A stretch of DNA of 64,000 nt from an uncultured Oscillospiraceae bacterium (GCA_947169975.1 CAMVRT010000012.1:1-64000), one strand, 5' to 3'; shown: positions 26,046 to 34,750, counted from the first letter of the stretch. Program-made: numbers and translations. Notes: generated by a model not told the origin, from the letters alone.

Positions 26046-26867
26046 TCAGATTCGCTTGTAGGCGTGAATATCAAAGGAAATGGTGGTGTCCAGAGTGTCC
26101 AGAGCGGCCAGCCGGGCGGCACCTTCCCTGGGCGTTTTCCAATAGTAGGGGGTCATCTGGAACAGGGCGTGGATGTCCTGCTGACTCTGCAGGTGGATCA
26201 TCGCCTCCACGTGTCGGATGGTGACATAGCGAAAGCCCTCATAGGGGGTCTCCTTCACCTCATTGGGATAGGGATGGTCGTAGAGGACTTCTTTCATTTC
26301 CCACAGGTGACGCGCTGATGGCACCACGTAGAGGAAGTGACCGCCCGGCACCAGCACTCGTTGGAACTCCTCCCGTGCCAGCGGGGAGAAGCAGTTGATG
26401 AGAAGGTCGATGCTGCCGTCCGCCACCGGCAGATGATAGCTGGAGGCCACGGCGTACTCGATGGGCTCCGGCCGCTTGGCGGCCAGACGCAGGATGCTCT
26501 TGGAAATGTCGATGCCCGCCATTTGAGGTGCTTTCCCGGCGTTTGCCAGGGCGTTATAGATCCCGGCGGTGTAGTAGCCCTCGCCGCAGCCGCTGTCCAG
26601 TACACGGGGGTGATCTCCGGTCAGAGAAACAGACAACTCGCACAGGGCGTCCCGGAGGGGAGCGTAATAGCCCTGCTCCAGAAAAACGCGACGGGCACTC
26701 GCCATGCCCTTGTCGTCGCCGGGCATTTTGGAGTGCTTGCGGTTGGCGGGCAGCAGGTGGGTGTGGCCCTCCCGGGCAATGTCATAGCTGTGGCCTGCGG
26801 GGCAGAGGTAAGCGCGCTCCGTGCGCCGGAGCGGCGCGGAGCAGATGGGACAGCAAAACAGGCTCAT
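26046..26867 (-). CDS. rlmA: 23S rRNA (guanine-N1)-methyltransferase RlmA-type
   Basis: 273 residues. An N-terminal zinc finger (FCCPICSAPL...YLCPAGHSYD) is followed by a SAM-binding fold with RVLDSGCGEGYYTAGI, MAGIDISKSILRLAAKR and LINCFSPLAREEF. This is the RlmA/RrmA architecture that methylates G745/G748 of 23S rRNA. ATG 26867 has GGGAGGATGT upstream and shares ATGA with the end of the MATE gene; the longer frame to 27035 overlaps that gene and has no support. Confidence 0.9.
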   Translation of the reverse strand: MSLFCCPICSAPLRRTERAYLCPAGHSYDIAREGHTHLLPANRKHSKMPGDDKGMASARRVFLEQGYYAPLRDALCELSVSLTGDHPRVLDSGCGEGYYTAGIYNALANAGKAPQMAGIDISKSILRLAAKRPEPIEYAVASSYHLPVADGSIDLLINCFSPLAREEFQRVLVPGGHFLYVVPSARHLWEMKEVLYDHPYPNEVKETPYEGFRYVTIRHVEAMIHLQSQQDIHALFQMTPYYWKTPREGAARLAALDTLDTTISFDIHAYKRI

Positions 26868-28255
26868 ACATCCTCCCTGACGGTCACATCGTGGATCCAT
26901 TTCCGGCTGTTGATGCGCCACAGACACAGAGGAACCTTCAGCAGGTTTTCCGACTGGATGGCAATGGCCACCGGCCAGCAGCCGGTTTTCAGCACCAGAG
27001 CGGTGAGGGCGGTCAGCGGCAGGGCAAAGAGCCACTGGGGCCCAATGTCCAGAAGAGTGGAAAAGCGCACGTCGCCGCCGGAGCGCAATACGCCGGTGAC
27101 GGCGGAGATGGCGTAGGCGTGGATGGGCGTTGCCGCAAAGGCGGCCACGGCCAGGGCGGTGGCGATCTCAGCAGAGGTGCCGTAGAGCTTGAAGAGAGGA
27201 AAGACCACCGGCCGGAACAGCAGAGGCACCAGCGCCAGGGAAACTGCTGCCAGTATCAGCCCTACCACGGTGGTAAAGTCCAGCAGGGCCTGGCTCAGGT
27301 CCATGATCTTGTCTTCATCGGCACCCTCGCCGATGGTGTTGCCCACCATGACGGCCGTGGCCATACCGAGACCGAAGCAGATCACCAGGAACAGGCGACC
27401 CAGGTTGCCGGTGACGGAGTAGGCCGCCAGCATCTCCACGGAGGTGTCCATATAGCCCAGCACCACCGTCAGCAGGGAGTTGCCCATGCCCCACATGAGC
27501 TCATTGAGCACCACGGGGGAGGCGTAGCGCACAAAGCGGCGCACCATGCTCCAGCCGGGGCGGAGGAGGGCGGGGATGTTCAGAACCAGCGTGCGGCTGC
27601 GCAGAGCGTAGATCACGCAGATCACCAGCTCCGCCACGCGGGAGAGCAAGGTGGCAAGAGCCGCGCCCTCGATTCCCATGGCGGGTGCGCCGAAGTGGCC
27701 GTAAATGAGGATGTAGTTGAGGAAGGTGTTGAGAATGGTGGACGAGCCGAACAGCAGCATGCCGAAGCGGGGGTTGCCCACGCTGCGCTGCGCGCTGACG
27801 TAGACGCTGGAGATCATATTGCACACGTAGGAGAAGCCGATGAGCCGCAGATAGGGGGCGCCCAGCACGCTGATCTCGTGGCTGTTGCTGAGGAGATCCA
27901 TGATGGGCACCGGCCACAGGGCAAAGGCCAGCGCAAAAATCAGCGACAGCCCTGTACCCAGAAAACAGGCAACGCCCAGGGCGCGGCTGATATTCTCCGT
28001 ATCCCGCTTGCCCCAGTATTGGCTGGCCAGGATGCTCAGACCGCTCTGGATGCCGAACACCATGCTCATCAGCAGAAAGACCGGGCCGTTGGCCGCGGTG
28101 ACAGCGGCCATCTCCGTGTTGCCCAACTGACTGACCATGAAGGTGTCGATGAGGCCGAGAGAAAATGTTATAAGATTTTGCAGAGCGATGGGCAGCGTCA
28201 GCGCCCAGAGCCTCTTGTAAAAGGAAGCGGGCCTGCTTCGAAGTCGACGGATCAT
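26864..28255 (-). CDS. MATE-family efflux transporter
   Basis: 463 residues, 12 hydrophobic segments expected. MATE hallmarks: LWALTLPIALQNLITFSLGLIDTFMVSQLG at the N-terminus (first half), QYWGKRDTENISRALG, and in the second half LAAYSVTGNLGRLFLVICFGLGMATAVMVG. It is an inner-membrane cation-coupled drug/metabolite exporter; substrate unknown. Sits 18 nt after nifS and overlaps rlmA by 4 nt. Confidence 0.92.
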   Translation of the reverse strand: MIRRLRSRPASFYKRLWALTLPIALQNLITFSLGLIDTFMVSQLGNTEMAAVTAANGPVFLLMSMVFGIQSGLSILASQYWGKRDTENISRALGVACFLGTGLSLIFALAFALWPVPIMDLLSNSHEISVLGAPYLRLIGFSYVCNMISSVYVSAQRSVGNPRFGMLLFGSSTILNTFLNYILIYGHFGAPAMGIEGAALATLLSRVAELVICVIYALRSRTLVLNIPALLRPGWSMVRRFVRYASPVVLNELMWGMGNSLLTVVLGYMDTSVEMLAAYSVTGNLGRLFLVICFGLGMATAVMVGNTIGEGADEDKIMDLSQALLDFTTVVGLILAAVSLALVPLLFRPVVFPLFKLYGTSAEIATALAVAAFAATPIHAYAISAVTGVLRSGGDVRFSTLLDIGPQWLFALPLTALTALVLKTGCWPVAIAIQSENLLKVPLCLWRINSRKWIHDVTVREDV

Positions 28256-28273
28256 AAGATGTACCTCATGGGA

Positions 28274-29407
28274 TTATAGCATTGGGAAACGGTTTGCCTG
28301 ATGAGATTTCAGGGCCTCATACAGAGCGTCGATATCCTCGTGGGTGGTTTCAGGGCCGAAGCTGATACGGATGACCCCGGCGGCGGTGCGCTTGGGCAGG
28401 CCCATGGCGGTGATGACGTGGCTGGCCTTGCCCTTGTGGCAGGCGGAGCCGGCGCTGATGCAGATGCCCTGCTCCCCCAGATCGGTGACGATGTTGGCGC
28501 TGGGATAGCCGGGCAGGGACATGCACAGAATGTGAGGCGCCGTGCCGTCGGACACCTCTTCCATACCGGGGATCGTCAGCAGCTTTGTGCGGCAGTATGC
28601 TTTGATGTAGTACGTGCGCCCCAGCTTTTCCGACAAATGATCCATCCGCAGCTCCACCGCCCTGGCAAACCCGGCGATCTGTGCCGTGGCCTCGGTGCCG
28701 GAGCGCAGCCCCCGCTCCTGTCCGCCGCCGAAGAGGAGAGGACGGAGATTCTTCAATGCCGGGTTTACATAAAGCGCACCAATGCCCTTGGGTCCGCCGA
28801 TCTTATGGGCGGAGAAGCTCATGAGATCCACGCCCCAGTCGGCCGGAGCGCAGGGAACCTTCAAAAAGCCCTGCACGGCGTCGCAATGGAGCAGGGCGCG
28901 GCTCTTCCGCTCCCGCAGGCCTCGGGCGATCTCCTCCACGGGGAAGACGCAGCCGGTCTCGTTGTTCACCAGCATGACGCTGACGAGGGCGGTGTCCTCA
29001 CGGAGTGCGTCAAAAACCTGCTGGGCGGTGATATTGCCCCGGCTGTCCGGCTTGAGATACGTGACCTCATAGCCCTCCTGAGAGAGGGCCTTCAGGGGCT
29101 CCAGCACGGCGCTGTGCTCCACCGCTGTGGTGATGATGTGCTTGCCGATATGGCGGCCTTGCCACAGGGCAGAACGAATAGCCCAGTTGTTGCTCTCCGT
29201 TCCGCAGGAAGTGAAGACAAGGGAGTTTGCTTTACAGCGCAGGATGGCCGCAATGGCGGCGCGGCAGTTTTCAACCAATGCAGCGGCCTCACGACCCATG
29301 GGGTATTGGGCGGAGGGATTGCCGAACTGCCCGGTCAGAACTTCAACCATTCGATCCGCCACGGCCTCGGGAACGGGCGTGGTGGCGGCGTGATCCAGAT
29401 AGTGCAA
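28274..29407 (-). CDS. Cysteine desulfurase (NifS/IscS-like)
   Basis: 377 residues, PLP fold type I. N-terminal YLDHAATTPVPEAV, NNETGCVFPVEEIA, the PLP lysine in SFSAHKIGGPKG, and the catalytic cysteine in CISAGSACHKGK. Supplies sulfur for Fe-S clusters or tRNA thiolation. The TTG at 29407 is preferred, with AAAGGAG 8 nt upstream; a GTG at 29416 would overlap that site. Heads the operon to galK. mtaB (an Fe-S enzyme) is divergent. Confidence 0.92.
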   Translation of the reverse strand: MHYLDHAATTPVPEAVADRMVEVLTGQFGNPSAQYPMGREAAALVENCRAAIAAILRCKANSLVFTSCGTESNNWAIRSALWQGRHIGKHIITTAVEHSAVLEPLKALSQEGYEVTYLKPDSRGNITAQQVFDALREDTALVSVMLVNNETGCVFPVEEIARGLRERKSRALLHCDAVQGFLKVPCAPADWGVDLMSFSAHKIGGPKGIGALYVNPALKNLRPLLFGGGQERGLRSGTEATAQIAGFARAVELRMDHLSEKLGRTYYIKAYCRTKLLTIPGMEEVSDGTAPHILCMSLPGYPSANIVTDLGEQGICISAGSACHKGKASHVITAMGLPKRTAAGVIRISFGPETTHEDIDALYEALKSHQANRFPML

Positions 29408-29446
29408 GGTAAGCACTCCTTTGCAAGGAAATTCGCCTGCCGGGGC

Positions 29447-29475
29447 TTGCCACCGGCGGCGGGATACAGTATAAT
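29447..29475 (+). promoter_or_regulatory. Promoter of mtaB-yfbR
   Basis: TTGCCA (29447-29452), 17 bp, TATAAT (29470-29475). Confidence 0.7.
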
Positions 29476-29528
29476 GAACATTACCCTATATTATACAAAA
29501 TCCACTATAAAAGCGCAAGGAGAAATCC

Positions 29529-30821
29529 ATGAGAGTAGCCATTTACACCCTTGGCTGCAAGGTGAACCAATACGAGACCCAGGCCATGGAGCAGGAGTTG
29601 CTGCGCCGGGGCCATGAGCTGGTGGACTTCGAGTCGGCGGCGGACGCCTATATTGTCAACACCTGCTCGGTGACGGCGGTCAGCGACAAAAAATCCCGGC
29701 AAATGATCCGCCGGTGCAAAAAGATGAATCCCGATGCCGTGGTAGCCGCCTGCGGCTGCTACGTCCAGACCCATGCCAAAGAGGCGGCGGGGCTGGAGCT
29801 GGATCTTATCGCCGGTACCGGAGACCGTATGGCGTTTCTCGACCTGCTGGAGCAGGCGGCCCAGGAGCACCAGCCCTTGACGCTGCTGGATGACGCCCTG
29901 CGCCGCCGCACCTTTGAGGTGCTGCCCGCCGGCGGTATGGCCAGCCGCACCCGGGCCATGCTGAAGGTGGAGGACGGCTGCGTCAACTTCTGCACCTACT
30001 GCATCATCCCCTTTGCCCGTGGCCCCGTTCGCTCGCTGCCGCTGGAGATCGCTGTGGAGCAGACGGCGGAGCTGCGCACCCAGGGCTACCGGGAAATTGT
30101 TATCACGGGCATTGAGATATCCTCCTACGGCCGGGATCTGCCCGGCAACGTGGGTCTCATCGATCTGCTGGAGGCGGTCAGCGCCGCTGCGGGGGACATG
30201 CGTATCCGCCTGGGATCGCTGGAGCCCCGCACCGTCACGGAGGACTTTTGCCGCCGTGCCGTGAAGCTGCCCAACCTCTGCCCCCATTTCCATCTGTCCC
30301 TCCAGAGCGGGTGCGATGCCACGCTGCGGCGGATGAACCGTAAGTACGACACCGCGCGCTTCTATCAGTCCGTGGAGCTGCTGAACCAGTGGTTTGACCG
30401 TCCTGCAATCACCACCGATCTTATCACCGGCTTTCCCGGCGAGACGGAGGAGGAGTTCGCGCAGACGCTGGCCTTTATCCGGAAATGCCGCTTTGCCGCC
30501 ATGCACGTGTTCCCCTACTCCATTCGCCCCGGCACCAAGGCTGCCGCCATGGAGCAGATCCCGGCAGCGGTGAAGGAGGAGCGTGCCCACCGCGCCGCCG
30601 CTGTGGCGGGGGAGATGCACCGCGCGTATCTGGACGGCTGCGTGGGCCGTATCTATCCCGTGCTGTTCGAGCAGCCGGGGAGAGCGGGCTGCTACACCGG
30701 ACACGCTCCCAACTACATGGAGGTAGAGGCGCCGGGCACAGAATTGCACAACCGTGTGCTGGACGTGAAAATCATCGGCACGGACAGAGAGAAACTAATG
30801 GGAGAGGTCGTGGAACAATGA
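29529..30821 (+). CDS. mtaB: tRNA t6A37 methylthiotransferase
   Basis: 430 residues. An N-terminal UPF0004 domain with three cluster cysteines (TLGCKVNQYETQ, VNTCSVTAVSDKKSRQ, AACGCYVQT) is followed by radical SAM CVNFCTYCIIPFARG and a C-terminal TRAM-like region. KSRQ and the short length favour MtaB over MiaB or RimO. Converts t6A37 to ms2t6A37 in ANN-decoding tRNAs. CAAGGAG precedes the ATG. Overlaps yfbR by 4 nt (ATGA). Confidence 0.93.
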   Translation: MRVAIYTLGCKVNQYETQAMEQELLRRGHELVDFESAADAYIVNTCSVTAVSDKKSRQMIRRCKKMNPDAVVAACGCYVQTHAKEAAGLELDLIAGTGDRMAFLDLLEQAAQEHQPLTLLDDALRRRTFEVLPAGGMASRTRAMLKVEDGCVNFCTYCIIPFARGPVRSLPLEIAVEQTAELRTQGYREIVITGIEISSYGRDLPGNVGLIDLLEAVSAAAGDMRIRLGSLEPRTVTEDFCRRAVKLPNLCPHFHLSLQSGCDATLRRMNRKYDTARFYQSVELLNQWFDRPAITTDLITGFPGETEEEFAQTLAFIRKCRFAAMHVFPYSIRPGTKAAAMEQIPAAVKEERAHRAAAVAGEMHRAYLDGCVGRIYPVLFEQPGRAGCYTGHAPNYMEVEAPGTELHNRVLDVKIIGTDREKLMGEVVEQ

Positions 30822-31390
30822 ATCACTTTTTTGCCTATATGGGCCGCATGCGGTTTATCAACCGCTGGGCGCTGATGCGCAACAGCTATACCGAGAACAT
30901 TCAGGAGCACAGCCATCAGGTGGCGGTGCTGGCCCATGCCCTGGCGGTGATCCGCAACCGCTTCTTCGGTGGACAAATCGACCCCGGTGCCGTGGCCGTG
31001 GCGGCCCTCTATCACGACGCCAGCGAGATCTTGACCGGAGACATGCCAACCCCCATCAAGTACTATAACCCGGATATCCACAACGCCTACAAGCAGGTGG
31101 AGTCCGTGGCCTGCCACAAGCTGCTGGGCATGCTGCCGGAGGAGCTGCAGCCGGACTATGAGGACGTTCTGCAGCCGGTGGACGAGGACATAGAAGCACT
31201 GGTGAAGGCGGCGGATAAGCTGTCGGCCTACATCAAGTGCGTAGAGGAGCTGAAGGCGGGGAACGACGAGTTCAAAAAAGCCGCCGAGCAGACGGCGGCG
31301 GCGCTGGACAGCTATCACCTCCCGGAGCTGGATTACTTCCGGGAGCACTTCCTCAAGAGCTTCGAACTGACGCTGGACGAGATGGAATAA
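30818..31390 (+). CDS. yfbR: HD-domain 5'-deoxynucleotidase (YfbR-like)
   Basis: 190 residues. HD-family metal ligands: NIQEHSHQVAVLAHAL (first His), ALYHDASEILTGDMPTPIKY (HD), and Asp in VKAADKLSAY. RMRFINRWALMRN at the start is typical of YfbR. Dephosphorylates dNMPs. Second gene after mtaB; a hairpin follows. Confidence 0.9.
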   Translation: MNHFFAYMGRMRFINRWALMRNSYTENIQEHSHQVAVLAHALAVIRNRFFGGQIDPGAVAVAALYHDASEILTGDMPTPIKYYNPDIHNAYKQVESVACHKLLGMLPEELQPDYEDVLQPVDEDIEALVKAADKLSAYIKCVEELKAGNDEFKKAAEQTAAALDSYHLPELDYFREHFLKSFELTLDEME

Positions 31391-31400
31391 AAAAGATCAA

Positions 31401-31434
31401 AGAACTGGCAAGGGGCACGCCCTCTGCCAGTTCT
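31401..31434 (+). terminator. Terminator hairpin after yfbR
   Basis: AGAACTGGCA/TGCCAGTTCT stem with an inner GC-rich loop, followed by an AT-rich but interrupted T stretch. Confidence 0.6.
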
Positions 31435-31506
31435 GTTAATTGTAAATAGTTTTTTTGCTGCCCCACTTTAGAATAATTCCATGCCGTAAAACAATTCGTG
31501 AGTTTC

Positions 31507-32001
31507 TTACTTGATAATTTCAATCACGGTTTCATCCGGCCCACTTTTGATTTCGAAATATTCGGCGCGAAGGCTGCCAATCTCTATCGTTTTTGTGGAT
31601 GAATAATAATTGCGGATGAAGCTTTTGACCCGGATATGTGTCCCCGTTGAGAGATTCATGATGATGGAAGATTCACGAGTCGTGTCTTTTGGATCTATAA
31701 CAAAAGTTATCTTCCATCCCTCTTTACACTCAATAATATAATATTCTCCAAATTGACTATAATAGCTATCATTTTTAAATAGGTTAGTTACCTTCTCCAC
31801 AGTGGCGTCAAAGGATATGCTTGCATTATCATAATATTCCTCAAAACGCGCTGAATTGCTCAATTCGCCGCATAGTTCATCGTACGACAGTTGGGTGCTA
31901 TTTCCGTGGTTATCGACTACGGTAGTTTTTTTTGAACCTCCGCAAGCGACCAGCGGGATAATCATCACCAGTGAAAGGATTGATGTAAGAATTCTTTTCA
32001 T
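31507..32001 (-). CDS. Predicted lipoprotein, unknown function
   Basis: 164 residues. N-terminal signal with lipobox: LSLVMIIPLVACGGSKK, cysteine at about 20. The rest (FDATVEKVTNLFKND, CKEGWKITFVIDPKDTT, HIRVKSFIRNYYS) is compatible with a small beta-rich extracytoplasmic domain. Base composition is clearly more AT-rich than its neighbours, suggesting recent acquisition. Overlaps the stop of the upstream HTH gene (ATGA). Confidence 0.75.
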   Translation of the reverse strand: MKRILTSILSLVMIIPLVACGGSKKTTVVDNHGNSTQLSYDELCGELSNSARFEEYYDNASISFDATVEKVTNLFKNDSYYSQFGEYYIIECKEGWKITFVIDPKDTTRESSIIMNLSTGTHIRVKSFIRNYYSSTKTIEIGSLRAEYFEIKSGPDETVIEIIK

Positions 32002-32183
32002 TTCATTTCCTCCTCCTTATTCTTAATGGGCCGTGGGCATTTTGCATCCTTTGGAATGTGCCAGGGACTTCTTGGAGCATCATGTGTTGCCCCTGTGATT
32101 TTTCCCTCTCTACACCACTTCCTGATTGTCTCTTGTGTATAACCCCAACGATCGGAGGCTTCTTTTGTCCCCATATCAGCCAT
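31998..32183 (-). CDS. Small helix-turn-helix protein (MerR/excisionase-like)
   Basis: 61 residues. TKEASDRWGYTQETIRKWCR is a compact helix-turn-helix of the kind seen in DNA-binding excisionase-like proteins; IPKDAKCPRP follows the wing region. It ends in a 4-nt overlap with the lipoprotein, so both are co-transcribed from an AT-rich spot. Role unknown; it might regulate the lipoprotein or be a remnant of a mobile element. Confidence 0.65.
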   Translation of the reverse strand: MADMGTKEASDRWGYTQETIRKWCREGKITGATHDAPRSPWHIPKDAKCPRPIKNKEEEMK

Positions 32184-32245
32184 TCCTCATCCCTCTCATT
32201 TCTTTAGATTCTGTGTTGTAATGTATTTCCCTGAAAAAATAAAAA

Positions 32246-32269
32246 GTGGCGCAGCCGAAGCTGCGCCAC
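32246..32269. repeat. Short perfect hairpin
   Basis: 10-bp stem GTGGCGCAGC/GCTGCGCCAC with a CGAA loop and A-tracts on both sides. It looks like a terminator fragment. Confidence 0.55.
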
Positions 32270-32291
32270 GAAAAACGCAACTCCGTTTGCT

Positions 32292-32401
32292 GCCACACAA
32301 ATCTTCGGAAAACCATCAGGAATGCCAAAGCAGGGAGTGCGTTTTTACCGAAAGCAAAAAACGCATTCCTGACAGTTTTCCCATCATTCGATTTGTGTGG
32401 C
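32292..32401. repeat. 110-bp imperfect palindromic element
   Basis: Ends GCCACACAAATC (32292-32303) and GATTTGTGTGGC (32390-32401) are perfect 12-bp inverted repeats. Inner parts also pair (GGAAAAC/GTTTTCC, CAGGAATGC/GCATTCCTG, TGCGTTTTT/AAAAAACGCA). No coding sequence. Looks like a MITE or other small folded repeat. Confidence 0.65.
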
Positions 32402-32549
32402 ATAAGAAGCATAACACATATTACCGTGAAAAGCAAGAGCCAGCTTCTATTGTTCAGCGCATGATCCGTTCAACTGCTCTGAATCTGCGGCTTGACCGAT
32501 CATCCCCCGTCATTGTGAGAAGCAAAGCAACGCGGCAATCCGCTGGCCG

Positions 32550-32667
32550 CCTCATCAGTCAGCCTTGCGGCTGACAGCTTCCCCTCAAGGGGAAGCCCCT
32601 GGACAGCGCCCTCCGCAGGCCTTCCCCTTGAGGGGAAGGTGGCCGAGCGAAGCGAGGTCGGATGAGG
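32550..32667. repeat. 118-bp repeat with CCTCATC/GATGAGG ends and three internal hairpins
   Basis: Terminal inverted repeats CCTCATC (32550-32556) and GATGAGG (32661-32667). Internal hairpins: GTCAGCC/GGCTGAC and two stems, CTTCCCCTCAAGGGGAAG and CTTCCCCTTGAGGGGAAG. The short stretch upstream (32510-32543, CATTGTGAG...GCGGCAATCCG) resembles one end of the element at 41224-41378. No gene. Confidence 0.65.
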
Positions 32668-32684
32668 TGCAGACGAGAGCAGGC

Positions 32685-32732
32685 AAAACCCGCCAGGGCG
32701 TCTTCCGTTTGGAGGGCGCTCCGGCGGGTTTT
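32685..32732 (-). terminator. Terminator after the rpe-to-AAA ATPase operon
   Basis: AAAACCCGCC (32685-32694) / GGCGGGTTTT (32723-32732) with an inner partly paired loop, 18 nt beyond the ATPase stop. Confidence 0.8.
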
Positions 32733-32749
32733 ATTCATTCAGATTGAGT

Positions 32750-33802
32750 TCAGTCGATCTTGCCCCGGGCGTGGAGGACATCGTCCTCGGTGATGGTCAT
32801 GAGATCTTCCCGGGTGATGTTCTCCATGGCGGCCAGACGGTTGTTCTGCTGGACAAGAATGTTCTCGAAAATGTTGCGGACGCCGCGGCCGTTGCCGAAG
32901 GTCTCCGGATTTACGTTCTCCTCCACGATATAGTCCCGCACCAGTTCCTCCACGCCGTCGGCCAGGGTGTAAAAGCCCTTCTTGCACTGCATCTTGAAGA
33001 TGCCCATCATCTCGTCGGGGGTGTAGTCGGCGAACTCCAGGAAGCGGTTGAACCGGGACTCCAGACCGGGGTTGGAGTGGATGAACCTGTGCATGAGGTC
33101 GGTGTAGCCCGCCACGATGACCACCAGATCGTCCCGGTGATCCTCCATGGCCTTGAGTACCGTGTCAATGGCCTCCTGGCCGAAGTCGTTCTCGCTGCGG
33201 CCGTTGAGGGCGTAGGCCTCGTCGATGAACAGCACGCCGCCCATGGCCTTCTCGATGACCTTGGAGGTCTTGATGGCAGTCTGTCCCACGTAGCCGGCCA
33301 CCAGCCCGCTGCGGTCCACCTCTACCAGCTGGCCCTTGGACAGGATGCCCAGAGAGCGATAGATCCGCGCCATCAAGCGGGCGATCATGGTCTTGCCGGT
33401 GCCGGGGTTGCCGGTGAACACCATGTGGAGAGACATATCCGTGGTGGGCAGATCGTGCTCCCGGCGCAGCTTGTAGACCTGCACCATGTTGATGAGGTTG
33501 CGCACCTCTTCCTTGATGGCGGCAAGACCGATGTAGCCGTCCAGCTCCGAGAGCAGGTCCTCGATCTTCTCCGGCGGCAGCTCCTCCTCCCGGACCTCCG
33601 GCTCCTTTTCCTTGCCGTCAGCGGTGGGAGGCTGATCCTTCTTCGCCTCGCCGGAACCGGGAGCGGATGGCGTGTCGGTATTCTTGCCGACATTGGCAAA
33701 GGGCGTACCCCAGAAATCGGTACCGATGCGGCTGAGGTTGTTCTCCGTCATGGTGCGGATGACCTCCAGCTGCTGCAGGATGATCTCGTCTTTCTTGTCC
33801 AT
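32750..33802 (-). CDS. AAA+ ATPase of the CbbX/SpoVK family
   Basis: 350 residues. A variable, charged N-terminus (~80 aa) is followed by an AAA+ core: DGYIGLAAIKEEVRNLIN, Walker A TGNPGTGKTMIA, pore-like GLVAGYVGQTA, Walker B GGVLFIDEAYAL, and a sensor-2/arginine-finger region SRFNRFLEFADYT. Homologues include CbbX (rubisco activase) and SpoVK (sporulation). No rubisco is seen here. It is the last gene of the rpe operon, 11 nt after gx. Function in this context is unknown. Confidence 0.87.
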   Translation of the reverse strand: MDKKDEIILQQLEVIRTMTENNLSRIGTDFWGTPFANVGKNTDTPSAPGSGEAKKDQPPTADGKEKEPEVREEELPPEKIEDLLSELDGYIGLAAIKEEVRNLINMVQVYKLRREHDLPTTDMSLHMVFTGNPGTGKTMIARLMARIYRSLGILSKGQLVEVDRSGLVAGYVGQTAIKTSKVIEKAMGGVLFIDEAYALNGRSENDFGQEAIDTVLKAMEDHRDDLVVIVAGYTDLMHRFIHSNPGLESRFNRFLEFADYTPDEMMGIFKMQCKKGFYTLADGVEELVRDYIVEENVNPETFGNGRGVRNIFENILVQQNNRLAAMENITREDLMTITEDDVLHARGKID

Positions 33803-33813
33803 GTGACTGCTCC

Positions 33814-34341
33814 TTATCTAAAATCGGATTGATCGGTCAGATGCAGATGGGCCGTTGCCCGGAGGAGAAGACTCACCACAAAGCCGGTGAGGGAACCGGT
33901 GACCAGTGCCACCGCCAGCAAAAAGGGGAGGTAGCCCACCACCATGGTGCTGCCAAGCGTGACGATGGCGGCTAAAATCTGGCCCACGTTGTGGGCGGCT
34001 GCGCCGCCGATGGAGACGCCGTAGACTGACAGCTTCCTGCTCCGGCGCAGCAGGATCATGACGCCCATGGCGCACAGGCCGCCCAGCAGGGAGAAGAGCA
34101 GGGCGGTGGCTGTACCGGAAAAAAGGCCGCCCAGCAGGCAGCGCGTCACCAGAATGGCCAGTGCCGCGCCGGCACCCAACTCATAGAGGGCAAATACGGT
34201 GACAATGTTGGCAAGGCCCAGCTTCACACCCGGCAGAGGCACCAGCAGCGTGATGGGAAAGAGGCTTTCCAGCGTGCTCAAACCCAGGGCAAGGGCCGCC
34301 AGCACGGCGCACAGCGCCAGCTTTTTCACAGAGAACTTCAT
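33814..34341 (-). CDS. Gx transporter-family membrane protein
   Basis: 175 residues with about five membrane segments, fitting the Gx transporter family (formerly annotated heptaprenyl diphosphate synthase component I). Landmarks: LESLFPITLLVPLPGVKLGLANIVTVFAL, and GGAAAHNVGQILAA later. In many anaerobes it sits with NusG-II and ApbE genes and is thought to belong to electron-transfer/flavinylation modules. ATG 34341 lies just behind the NusG-II stop, with GAGG upstream. Confidence 0.85.
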   Translation of the reverse strand: MKFSVKKLALCAVLAALALGLSTLESLFPITLLVPLPGVKLGLANIVTVFALYELGAGAALAILVTRCLLGGLFSGTATALLFSLLGGLCAMGVMILLRRSRKLSVYGVSIGGAAAHNVGQILAAIVTLGSTMVVGYLPFLLAVALVTGSLTGFVVSLLLRATAHLHLTDQSDFR

Positions 34342-34345
34342 AGCC

Positions 34346-34750
34346 TCACCCCACAATCACGTCGGGGCCGCCGGCGCCGCTCTCCAGATGGATCACTACC
34401 TGGGCCGGAAGGCAGATCAGGGACTGCCCCGCCCGGCTGATGGAACCGGAGTGAACGCAATCCTGCCCGGGACAATCACTGTTAAGGACTTCTACTTGAC
34501 TGCCGGAGGCCCGGATGGTCAGGGTATAGCCGTTGTGAGAATAGGTGTGCTCCCCCGCAAAAGAGGCCAGCGGAGCACGGTCAACCACCTCGCCGCCTAC
34601 GGAAACCACGCAGGTCAATGGGCCATCGGTGTGAGATTTGGGAGTATAGAACAACAGGGCGGTCAACACGCCCAGCAGCACCACCGCGGTCACCACCAGT
34701 GCGTCCCAGGGGGTGGGGCGGGTTTTAACGGGAGAGGAATTGGACTTCAT
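34346..34750 (-). CDS. NusG domain II-containing membrane-anchored protein
   Basis: 134 residues. One N-terminal membrane anchor (ALVVTAVVLLGVLTALLFY), then an extracytoplasmic NusG-II beta domain with the typical cysteine block SDCPGQDCVHSG and a third cysteine in QSLICLPAQVV. Overlaps apbE by 26 nt. The trio ApbE/NusG-II/Gx is a known gene neighbourhood of extracytoplasmic flavin-based electron transfer; exact partner proteins are not visible here. Confidence 0.88.
   Translation of the reverse strand: MKSNSSPVKTRPTPWDALVVTAVVLLGVLTALLFYTPKSHTDGPLTCVVSVGGEVVDRAPLASFAGEHTYSHNGYTLTIRASGSQVEVLNSDCPGQDCVHSGSISRAGQSLICLPAQVVIHLESGAGGPDVIVG

Noticed and set aside
32176-32436. 86-codon open frame across the palindromic repeats
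   Set aside because: Runs through hairpin DNA of the repeat; low-complexity translation and no ribosome binding site.
32550-32667. Hairpin block considered as a CRISPR or tRNA-like gene
   Set aside because: Hairpins are palindromic and of different sequence; no regular spacing, no tRNA arms.
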